Below are positions 6,931 to 12,500 of a stretch of 15,656 nt of DNA, piece by piece (positions within the stretch are counted from its first letter, which is position 1; every line of letters begins with the position of its first letter). The notes below the pieces were generated by a model, which searched no databases, had not been told where the DNA came from, and saw only the letters and a program-made list of their open reading frames with translations. Where the stretch lies: the NCBI GenBank assembly GCA_020441735.1, contig JAGRLQ010000049.1, positions 1-15,656 on the forward strand, given 5' to 3'. This stretch comes from Nitratireductor sp. (GTDB lineage Bacteria > Pseudomonadota > Alphaproteobacteria > Rhizobiales > Rhizobiaceae). The position numbers were made by a program, and so were the translations under genes.

Positions 6931-7824
6931 ATGACAACGCTCAGAACCTATCAGACGGCGGGTGTTCTGCTCGGCTTTGCCGGCGGGCTGGTCATTTCCT
7001 TCGACGTGCCGGTGATCCGCGCGGCTGGCGCCGATCCTTGGCTGCTGATGGTTGTACGCGGGCTCGTGCCGCTGCCGCTCTATCTCTTCTTCTGGCGCTA
7101 TCTGGGGCGCTTTCATGATACGCCGAAAAACCCGTTTGCCGATATCACCTGGGTTCATGTCGGCATCATCTACGGCATTTCGCAGATCTGCTTTACTGCG
7201 AGCGTGTTCAGCACCTCGACGGCCAATCTGGTCTTCATCCTTGCCTTCAACCCGCTGCTGGCGGCGGTTCTGTCCTGGTGGCTGATCGGTGAGCGGCCCA
7301 AGCTCTCAACCTGGGTTGCCATTGCCGCAACGATCCTCGGGGTTGGCATCATCGTCGGTGGCGGGTTGCAGGCAGGAACCTGGTTTGGCGACTTCTTCGC
7401 GCTTGCCACCGCTGCAACCCTGGCACTGGCGCTAACGCTCAGCCGAAAGTCGGGCGCTGACATGTCACTGGCGCCGGGGCTCGGCGGCGTGGTCCTGGCG
7501 GCCTTTGCCCTGCCGATGGCCGCAATCCATTTCTCCCCACCGCAGAGCTGGACCTGGCTTGCCGTCAATGGCGCGCTGCTGGTGCCGATTGCCGCCATCT
7601 GCCTTGCCATGGCACCGCGCTTCATTCCCGCGCCGCAGGCAGCGATCTTCTATCTGCTGGAAACCGTACTCGCGCCGGTCTGGGTATGGTGGTTCTTCGG
7701 CGAGACCATGACGCGGGAAACGATGATCGGCGGGGCGATCGTGCTTGGCGCCATTGCCGGCCATACGCTGTGGAAACTGCGCAGGCCCGGGGCCCGTCTG
7801 AAGGAAGTCGATATTCCTGTTTGA
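6931..7824 (+). CDS. EamA/DMT-family transporter
   Basis: This 297-residue inner-membrane protein has about ten hydrophobic helices arranged as two EamA repeats (about 8-143 and 155-285), typical of the drug/metabolite transporter superfamily. Recognisable features are the helix-end motif ANLVFILAFNPLLAAVLSWWLIGERP (conserved E/R-P after helix 4-5) in the first half and the matching AIFYLLETVLAPVWVWWFFGETMT in the second. Substrates range widely (amino acids, metabolites, drugs) and cannot be assigned here. The only ribosome-site-like sequence, GGCAGG, falls in a repeat that can form a hairpin abutting the ATG. It follows bpt in the same direction after a 108-bp gap. The family call is secure. 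Confidence 0.9.
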   Translation: MTTLRTYQTAGVLLGFAGGLVISFDVPVIRAAGADPWLLMVVRGLVPLPLYLFFWRYLGRFHDTPKNPFADITWVHVGIIYGISQICFTASVFSTSTANLVFILAFNPLLAAVLSWWLIGERPKLSTWVAIAATILGVGIIVGGGLQAGTWFGDFFALATAATLALALTLSRKSGADMSLAPGLGGVVLAAFALPMAAIHFSPPQSWTWLAVNGALLVPIAAICLAMAPRFIPAPQAAIFYLLETVLAPVWVWWFFGETMTRETMIGGAIVLGAIAGHTLWKLRRPGARLKEVDIPV

Positions 7825-7854
7825 GACGGTCACGGTTTGCCACATGACGGGCAG

Positions 7855-7870
7855 CGTGAAACATGTCACA
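7855..7870 (+). promoter_or_regulatory. CRP-like palindrome upstream of the PycTM-like gene
   Basis: CGTGA(7855-7859)-AACATG-TCACA(7866-7870) differs by one base from the E. coli CRP consensus TGTGA-N6-TCACA. It sits about 50 bp before the ATG of the PycTM-like gene and just after the EamA gene. Short sites of this kind also occur by chance, and rhizobial CRP relatives may prefer other motifs. Confidence 0.35.
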
Positions 7871-7919
7871 AATTCTTCATGCTTGATTTCTAACCCCGGC
7901 GGACGACTATGGGGGACCG

Positions 7920-8486
7920 ATGAAGATACCGAGAAAGATCAGCGAGGTTGATCTCACCCTGCCGCTTGCCGGCACCGAAGGGTTCGACATCAACTATATC
8001 GGGCGCATCCGCACCCAATACCTCTTTGCCCAGCATCAGGCACTGGTAGCCCAGACACAGTTTGCCGATGCCAAGGCAGCAGCTTTGATGACGCTGGTCG
8101 GGCTGATCGCGCTGCGCGGGCCGTTTGCCATCGGCGAGCCGCCTGTCGGCCTGTTCACCGGCCTTTACCTGGCGCTGGTGGCGATGTGCATCCTGTTCTC
8201 GTTCCTCGCAGTCTTTCCCCGCTATCCGGCGGCGAAGCTGCGTGCTGCAATGTCTGAAAACGACCGCTGGTCGTGGCCGGCGCTGGCGAGCGATGCGCTC
8301 GACCCCGATGATTTTTCGCACTTCATGCAGACCAGCGAGGTCTCGCAACTCGTCCATTCGGCATCGCTGTCGAACGCCTACATTTCGCGCATTCTGCTGC
8401 GCAAGTTCCTGATGCTGAGGATCGCCTTCCTGTTCGCCTTCGCCGTGCTGATCATGACTGGCCTGCGGCTGGCGGCCATTCTCTGA
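7920..8486 (+). CDS. Pycsar effector-like (PycTM/DUF5706) three-helix membrane protein
   Basis: This 188-residue protein shows the layout of the PycTM/DUF5706 family. A soluble N-terminal helix leads into QFADAKAAALMTLVGLIAL (about 47-65, the family's D-x-K-A-x-x-L-x-x-x-G stretch), then a second helix (77-98), a polar middle region (about 100-160) and a C-terminal helix (about 167-185) preceded by SNAYISRILLRKFLMLR. In Pycsar phage defence, such proteins are membrane effectors that respond to cyclic pyrimidine nucleotides made by a neighbouring cyclase. No cyclase gene lies nearby here, so this is a standalone relative whose role is open. GGGGGA is 3 nt before the ATG. Its stop codon lies 5 nt from the stop of the convergent GST gene. 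The family call is fairly confident; a defence role is only conjecture. Confidence 0.75.
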   Translation: MKIPRKISEVDLTLPLAGTEGFDINYIGRIRTQYLFAQHQALVAQTQFADAKAAALMTLVGLIALRGPFAIGEPPVGLFTGLYLALVAMCILFSFLAVFPRYPAAKLRAAMSENDRWSWPALASDALDPDDFSHFMQTSEVSQLVHSASLSNAYISRILLRKFLMLRIAFLFAFAVLIMTGLRLAAIL

Positions 8487-8491
8487 AACGT

Positions 8492-9130
8492 TCAGGCTTC
8501 GTCGGCGGGCACGATCCAGGGTTCGGCGATGCCCGCCTCTTCCCACTCGATCCAGGCAGGCAGCGCCTTCATCGCCTTCGTGTAGGCGGCAACGGCCGGA
8601 TGCTCCGACAGGGCGTATTTTTCCAACCGGTTGACGACCGGCGCGAACATGGCGTCGGCATTGGAGAATTCACCAAACAGAAAAGGCCCGCCCGAGGTTT
8701 CAAGGCAATCGGACCAGAGCTTCTCGATGCGGGCGACATCCCTGCGCACGCTGTCCGATACCTCGATGGCGCGGATTTCACGGCGCATGTTCATCGGACA
8801 TTCCGAGCGCAGGCCGCCAAAGCCGCCATGCATTTCGTTGGCGACGGCACGCGCCATGGCTCGCGCGGCAGTCTCCCGCGGCCAGAAGGTTTTCTCAGGG
8901 AAACGCTCGGCAAGATATTCCAGGATTGCCAGCGACTCCCAGATGGTGAGATCGCCATCCACCAGCGTCGGCACCTTGCCGCTGGGTGAAAATTCGCGGA
9001 ACTTCGGATTGCCACCCTCGTCGTCGAAGGGAACGAGTACTTCCTCAAATTCGATCTCCTTCACCTTCATGGCGATCCAGGGCCGGAAGGACCAGGAGGA
9101 ATAATTCTTGTTGCCGATGTAAAGCCGCAT
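8492..9130 (-). CDS. glutathione S-transferase family protein
   Basis: This 212-residue cytosolic protein has a thioredoxin-fold N-terminal domain (1-80) and an all-helical C-terminal domain. The N-terminus MRLYIGNKNYSSWSFRPWIAM is characteristic of a bacterial GST subgroup. The glutathione-binding SGKVPTL motif (50-56, cis-proline P54) and the WESLAILEYLAERFP segment (64-78, with E65 and S66) are both intact. The likely catalytic residue is a serine in the YSSWS stretch (S11 or S12). Possible roles are conjugation or glutathione-dependent reduction or isomerisation of small electrophiles; the substrate is not readable. A Shine-Dalgarno AAGGGG lies 8 nt before the ATG. It lies downstream of a 56-aa membrane protein gene on the same strand and converges tightly with the PycTM-like gene. 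Confidence 0.93.
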   Translation of the reverse strand: MRLYIGNKNYSSWSFRPWIAMKVKEIEFEEVLVPFDDEGGNPKFREFSPSGKVPTLVDGDLTIWESLAILEYLAERFPEKTFWPRETAARAMARAVANEMHGGFGGLRSECPMNMRREIRAIEVSDSVRRDVARIEKLWSDCLETSGGPFLFGEFSNADAMFAPVVNRLEKYALSEHPAVAAYTKAMKALPAWIEWEEAGIAEPWIVPADEA

Positions 9131-9250
9131 GGATTTTCCCCTTTTTGGCCTATTAAGCGGGCGGCATCGCCGGGAGCAACCCCAATCGTGTCACCATGGC
9201 ATTTCGAACTGACGCATCCTGACAACAGTGGATGGCCAAGCGATGCAAGC

Positions 9251-9421
9251 CTATTTGCGATGCCAGTAGACGGGGACCATGAAGGCGATGTTGGCGGCCA
9301 GAAATGCGATGGCACCCGTAAGTGCCACGCCGTCGCCTGCCCGCCAGGCAGCCCAGATGAAGAAGCAGGCCGAGACGACAAACAGCCACCAGCCCAGCTT
9401 GATGAAAAATGCGTCGTTCAT
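9251..9421 (-). CDS. 56-residue two-helix membrane protein
   Basis: This small gene is supported by a strong Shine-Dalgarno (GGGAGGGAG) immediately upstream of the ATG at 9421 and by a coherent hydrophobic product. The protein begins MNDAFFIKLGWWLFVVSACF. It has a first helix at about 9-26, a polar turn WRAGDG, a second helix at about 32-53, and ends in YWHRK. Alternative frames over the same bases are arginine- and proline-rich and look like shadows. No homology-based function can be assigned. It is transcribed in the same direction as the GST gene, 120 bp upstream of it, and divergently from the YHYH-domain gene. I am fairly sure it is a real protein; its role is unknown. Confidence 0.78.
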   Translation of the reverse strand: MNDAFFIKLGWWLFVVSACFFIWAAWRAGDGVALTGAIAFLAANIAFMVPVYWHRK

Positions 9422-9460
9422 GCTCCCTCCCCCAACACATGGCGCCGTTTCATGACATGA

Positions 9461-9489
9461 TGTTCATGTGCCCGTAATCATCCGGTCAT
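9461..9489 (+). promoter_or_regulatory. weak candidate Pho box upstream of the YHYH gene
   Basis: Three 7-mers are spaced at 11 bp: TGTTCAT (9461-9467), CCGTAAT (9472-9478) and CGGTCAT (9483-9489). Against the PhoB half-site CTGTCAT they match 4, 5 and 6 of 7 positions. The last pair has Pho-box spacing, but no good -10 follows. Confidence 0.22.
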
Positions 9490-9544
9490 GTTGCCTTCTC
9501 CATCTTAGAAGCGGGGCCTGCCAACACACAACCGGGATGTTTTC

Positions 9545-10312
9545 ATGCGACATACAACAACACTGTTTGTGGCGACTGCCTTGTGCGCCGCCTCTTCCAC
9601 CGTCAGCCTTGCGGCAAACCAAGCGCGTATTTCAAAAGACGGCGGCGAGGTCTGCGTTACCTCCAACGGATTGCCGAACCATGCAATCGGACGGTTTCCC
9701 AATCGGGGCAATCCCCATTCGGTCTCCGCCCAGCGTATCCATGTCTGCGTCCCGGCAAATCCCAGCAAGGGATCGCGAGCGCACTGGATCGACCGCGGCG
9801 GCATCGGCATCGCACTCAACGGCGTGATGATCCGCCCGGAAGCCGCAGACTGCTGGGATCCGAGAAGTCCGCGCGGGTTCTCACGCAACTGTACCTCCGG
9901 CTGGCGGCTGGAGCCGATGGGTCCCGGCAACCGGTTCGGCCTTGATGCCAACAAGGCCCATGTGGATCGGCGCGGCCTCTACCACTATCACGGCATGCCG
10001 TCGGATCTGGGCAGTGCCAAACAGGGGACGCTGATTGGCTATGCGGCAGACGGCTTCGAAATCCACTATGCGGGCAGCACGGTGCAATCGGGCTACACGC
10101 TGAAACGCGGCAAACGCCCCACCGGTCACGGCAATCCCGGCGGCCGGTACGATGGCTCCTTTGTCGAGGACTATGAGTATACGGGCGGTAGCGGCACGCT
10201 GGATGCCTGCAATGGCGGCGTGCTCAATGGCACGTATGTCTATTTTGCCACGGACCAGTTCCCCTACTATCCGCGCTGTCTTTACGGGACGCAGGCAAAG
10301 GCGTTGCGCTGA
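9545..10312 (+). CDS. secreted YHYH-domain protein
   Basis: This 255-residue protein has a Sec signal peptide (MRHTTTLFVATALCAASSTVSLA, cleavage near residue 23-24), so it should be periplasmic or secreted. The YHYH domain is recognised by DRRGLYHYHGMP (YHYH at 146-149), GTLIGYAADGFEI (161-173), a LDACNGG segment (219-225) and the C-terminal YVYFATDQFPYYPRC. In many relatives the C-terminal motif also reads Y-H-Y; here it is Y-V-Y, which leaves the central YHYH as the main histidine site. The mature protein has six cysteines (37, 68, 103, 116, 222, 245), compatible with three disulfides in an oxidising compartment. The biochemical role of YHYH proteins is not established. GGGA lies 8 nt before the ATG. 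The orphan pstB-like gene follows in the same direction. Confidence 0.85.
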   Translation: MRHTTTLFVATALCAASSTVSLAANQARISKDGGEVCVTSNGLPNHAIGRFPNRGNPHSVSAQRIHVCVPANPSKGSRAHWIDRGGIGIALNGVMIRPEAADCWDPRSPRGFSRNCTSGWRLEPMGPGNRFGLDANKAHVDRRGLYHYHGMPSDLGSAKQGTLIGYAADGFEIHYAGSTVQSGYTLKRGKRPTGHGNPGGRYDGSFVEDYEYTGGSGTLDACNGGVLNGTYVYFATDQFPYYPRCLYGTQAKALR

Positions 10313-10340
10313 CCGCAGTGCCAGGCGCTGACAATGAATG

Positions 10341-10374
10341 GCGTCATGTAACCGTCATCCCCCTCACCGATGAT
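10341..10374 (+). promoter_or_regulatory. candidate Pho-box promoter of the pstB-like gene
   Basis: GCGTCAT (10341-10347) and CCGTCAT (10352-10358) form a direct repeat with 11-bp spacing, the geometry of a PhoB box (CTGTCAT-N4-CTGTCAT). They match 5/7 and 6/7 positions. GATGAT (10369-10374), a 4/6 match to TATAAT, begins 10 bp after the box, as in PhoB-activated promoters where the box replaces the -35. The downstream gene encodes a phosphate-type ATPase, which adds weight. Confidence 0.5.
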
Positions 10375-10409
10375 CGTGGCGCCCTTTCGCCAGCGCAAGG
10401 AAGCCCGCC

Positions 10410-11231
10410 ATGACCATCGTCCTCGACGACAGGAAACTCTTCACCGACGGCCACCACCACACCGAAAGCCGGGTGAAGATCACTGTCCGGGACGTGAACC
10501 TGTGGTACGACCATGGCGAAAAGCACGCGCTAAAGGAGGTTAATCTCGACGTTTATGAAAACGAGGTGACGGCCTTCATCGGCCCTTCGGGCTGCGGCAA
10601 GACAACCCTGCTGAAATGCCTCAACCGGATGAATGACGAAATTCCAGGCGTGGTGCTCAAAGGGTCGATCACCATGGACGGCGAGGATATTTACGACCGC
10701 CGTTTCGAGCCCTGCGAATACCGCCGGCGTTTTGGCTGGGTGGCGCAGGTGCCCAACCCCTTCGCCAAGTCGATCTATGCCAATGTCGCCTATGGCGCGC
10801 GAATTCATGGCGTCGTTAACGGCCGCAAGCGGATGGACGCGCTGGTAGAGGATTGCCTGAGGCGGGCAAACCTGTGGGAAGAGGTCAAGGACCGGCTGGA
10901 TGAATCCGGCCTGTCGCTTTCCGGTGGCCAGCAACAGCGGCTGTGCATCGCCCGCGCGCTGTCGACGCAGCCCGAAATCCTGCTGATGGACGAGCCCTGC
11001 TCGGCGCTCGACCCGCAGGCGACCATGATGGTGGAGGAGTTGATCGGCGAGTTGAAGTCTCGCCACACCGTCATCATCATCACCCACAATCTGCAACAGG
11101 CAGCCCGCGTTTCCCAGCGCACGGCCTTCTTCCATCTCGGCAATCTGATGGAATCGGGTGACACTGAAACCCTGTTCGTCCATCCGAAAACCCAGCAGCT
11201 GAAAGACTTCGTCACCGGCAATTACGGCTGA
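10410..11231 (+). CDS. pstB: orphan PstB-type phosphate ABC transporter ATP-binding protein
   Basis: This 273-residue cytosolic ABC ATPase has all core motifs: Walker A GPSGCGKTT (58-66), Q-loop Q113, signature LSGGQQQR (170-177), Walker B LLMDEP (191-196) with catalytic E195, and H-loop H226. PstB-specific stretches are KCLNRMNDEIPG after Walker A, PNPFAKSIYANVAYGARIHG (115-134) and the C-terminal TETLFVHPKTQQLKDFVTGNYG. PstB powers high-affinity phosphate import with PstS, PstC and PstA, and also takes part in Pho signalling. None of these partners, nor phoU, is adjacent, so this is an isolated copy. It may serve a transporter elsewhere, or be a second paralog. AAGGAAG precedes the ATG and a Pho-box-like element lies upstream. 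The N-terminus has a histidine-rich HHH stretch at about 15-17. Confidence 0.9.
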   Translation: MTIVLDDRKLFTDGHHHTESRVKITVRDVNLWYDHGEKHALKEVNLDVYENEVTAFIGPSGCGKTTLLKCLNRMNDEIPGVVLKGSITMDGEDIYDRRFEPCEYRRRFGWVAQVPNPFAKSIYANVAYGARIHGVVNGRKRMDALVEDCLRRANLWEEVKDRLDESGLSLSGGQQQRLCIARALSTQPEILLMDEPCSALDPQATMMVEELIGELKSRHTVIIITHNLQQAARVSQRTAFFHLGNLMESGDTETLFVHPKTQQLKDFVTGNYG

Positions 11232-11232
11232 G

Positions 11233-11250
11233 CCGCCCTGCCCGGGGCGG
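11233..11250 (+). terminator. GC-rich hairpin after the pstB-like gene
   Basis: CCGCCC (11233-11238) pairs with GGGCGG (11245-11250) around a 6-nt loop, starting just after the pstB-like stop. No T-run follows, so intrinsic termination is uncertain. Confidence 0.35.
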
Positions 11251-11265
11251 GATTCACAGCCTCGC

Positions 11266-11303
11266 TTGACATTCTTAATTTAACGTGTTTGTTAATTAAC
11301 AAA
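11266..11303 (+). promoter_or_regulatory. arsR promoter region with a 16-bp perfect palindrome (likely operator)
   Basis: A consensus -35 TTGACA lies at 11266-11271. TTTGTTAATTAACAAA at 11288-11303 is a perfect 16-bp palindrome, extendable to 22 bp with one mismatched pair, and lies 14 bp before the ArsR ATG where the -10 or start site should be. A related TTAATTTAAC sits at 11275-11284. This is the usual place and shape for an autoregulatory ArsR-family operator. Confidence 0.6.
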
Positions 11304-11317
11304 TACAGGAAAAAAGA

Positions 11318-11644
11318 ATGCAGCAACTGGTTACAACCTTTTCCGCCCTGGGCGATCCGGTGCGCTTTGCCATTGTCGAGCGGCTGCTTGGCGAAGGCGA
11401 GTTGAGTGCCGGCGACATCCAGAGCGGGGAAGCGATCTCGCCGCCCGCCATTTCGCGCCATCTGAAGGTGCTGCGGCGCGCTGGCATCGTTGAACAGAGA
11501 ATCGAAAAGCAGCGGCGGCTCTACTCGGTGCGTCCGGAAGCCGTGCAGGCGATCAGCGCCTGGACGATGAGCCATCGCGAGTTCTGGGAGGCCAGCCTCA
11601 ACCGGCTGGAAGCCGCCCTCATGAAGGAGACAAAGCGCAAATGA
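11318..11644 (+). CDS. ArsR-family winged-helix transcriptional regulator (non-metal type)
   Basis: This 108-residue DNA-binding protein has the ArsR fold: FSALGDPVRFAIVERLLGEGELSAGDI leads into the recognition segment SPPAISRHLKVLRRAGIVEQRIEKQRRLYSV (41-71). The protein contains no cysteine at all, so the metal-sensing ELCVCD-type site is absent and it belongs with the SdpR/YgaV-like regulators often paired with SRPBCC proteins. It probably represses its own operon through the palindrome just upstream. AGGA is 7 nt before the ATG. Its stop overlaps the ATG of the SRPBCC gene by four bases. The signal it senses is unknown. The family call is very secure. Confidence 0.94.
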   Translation: MQQLVTTFSALGDPVRFAIVERLLGEGELSAGDIQSGEAISPPAISRHLKVLRRAGIVEQRIEKQRRLYSVRPEAVQAISAWTMSHREFWEASLNRLEAALMKETKRK

Positions 11645-12069
11645 CCGATCTGAGACTTGAACGCAAATTCGCCCGCGACCCGGAAACGGTGTTTGCTTTC
11701 GTCACCCGCACCGAGCACCTGCTGGACTGGTGGGGCCCGGAAGGCATGAGCGTGCCCGAACACGAGATGGATTTCACAAAGCCCGGACCCTGGTGGTCCG
11801 TGATGGTGAATGCCGAGGGAGGTCGTCACAAGGTTTCCGGTGAGGTTCTTTCCATCGACCCTCCCCGCGCGGTGGAATTCACCTGGGGCTGGCACGATGA
11901 GAACGATGCGCGGGGGCATGAAAGCACCGTGCGTTTCGAGGTTGCCGCGGACGGCGATGGCGGCAGCATCTTCACGCTGATCCATAGCGGTCTTGCCGAT
12001 GAGGAAAGCGCCACCAACCACAATATGGGCTGGACCTCTTCGCTGAAAAAGCTGGAGCGCATGGCCTGA
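11641..12069 (+). CDS. SRPBCC/AHSA1-family protein
   Basis: This 142-residue protein has the START-like SRPBCC fold of the AHSA1 (Aha1 C-terminal-like) family: LERKFARDPETVFAFVTRTEHLLDWWGPEG at the start, VSGEVLSIDPPRAVEFTWGW in the middle and the typical end SGLADEESATNHNMGWTSSLKKLE. Such proteins have a deep hydrophobic pocket and are commonly encoded beside ArsR regulators. No catalytic assignment is possible. Its ATG overlaps the arsR stop by four bases, and AAGGAG lies about 12 nt upstream inside arsR, so it is co-translated. A YciI-like gene follows after 41 bp. The family call is secure; the ligand is unknown. Confidence 0.93.
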   Translation: MTDLRLERKFARDPETVFAFVTRTEHLLDWWGPEGMSVPEHEMDFTKPGPWWSVMVNAEGGRHKVSGEVLSIDPPRAVEFTWGWHDENDARGHESTVRFEVAADGDGGSIFTLIHSGLADEESATNHNMGWTSSLKKLERMA

Positions 12070-12110
12070 TCGCCTTCACAATCGTCAACTGCAAACCCAA
12101 GGAGGAAACC

Positions 12111-12422
12111 ATGGCGAAATTCGTTTTTGCCTATCATGGCGGCAAAATGCCTGAAACACCGGAAGAAGGCGCCAAGAGCATGGCGGCCTGGCGGAACTGG
12201 CTCGGCGGCATGGGCGATGCGCTCGTCGATGGCGGCAATCCGGTAGGCAAGTCGAAGACGGTGACGCCCGGCGGCATCGAGGACAATGGCGGCTCGAACC
12301 CCCTTTCCGGCTACACGCTGGTCAATGCCGCCGACATCCATGCGGCCTGTGAGATCGCCAGGGGCTGCCCGATCCTTGCCAATGAAGGCACGGTGGAAGT
12401 CGCCGAAGCGATCGAAATGTAG
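12111..12422 (+). CDS. YciI/YCII-related domain protein
   Basis: This 103-residue protein starts MAKFVFAYHGGKMPETPEE and contains the YCII-related pattern WRNWLGGMGDALVDGGNPVG, then SGYTLVNAADIHAACEIARGCPIL (66-89) and a final VEVAEAIEM. These small ferredoxin-like-fold proteins often accompany ArsR-SRPBCC or sigma-factor gene pairs; DGPF-domain members act with SRPBCC proteins in unknown chemistry. It lacks a clear active-site His-Asp pair, but H9 in AYHGG and the D in GDALVDGG sit near the usual positions. The Shine-Dalgarno AAGGAGG is strong. It ends the arsR operon, facing the convergent deiminase gene. The family call is secure. Confidence 0.9.
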   Translation: MAKFVFAYHGGKMPETPEEGAKSMAAWRNWLGGMGDALVDGGNPVGKSKTVTPGGIEDNGGSNPLSGYTLVNAADIHAACEIARGCPILANEGTVEVAEAIEM

Positions 12423-12445
12423 GGATTGAGGCTGTACCTGCCCTC

Positions 12446-12463
12446 TCTTGGGCGCACCCAAGA
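12446..12463. terminator. convergent-gene hairpin
   Basis: TCTTGGG (12446-12452) pairs perfectly with CCCAAGA (12457-12463) around a 4-nt loop. It lies 23 bp after the YciI stop and 24 bp beyond the deiminase stop on the other strand. There is no T-run on either strand. The position suggests a bidirectional terminator. Confidence 0.45.
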
Positions 12464-12478
12464 CAAGGTCAGATCCGA

Positions 12479-12500
12479 CTGGCGGTTTTATCCCCGCCAG
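12479..12500. repeat. hairpin spanning the deiminase stop codon
   Basis: CTGGCGG (12479-12485) and CCGCCAG (12494-12500) form a perfect 7-bp stem. The deiminase stop codon (12488-12490) lies in the 8-nt loop. It may cooperate with the neighbouring hairpin in ending or stabilising transcripts. Confidence 0.35.

Noticed and set aside
7920..9130. PycTM-like gene plus GST as a two-gene defence system
   Set aside because: The genes converge and are on opposite strands, and no cyclase or other defence gene is near; tight convergence is not evidence of a shared system.
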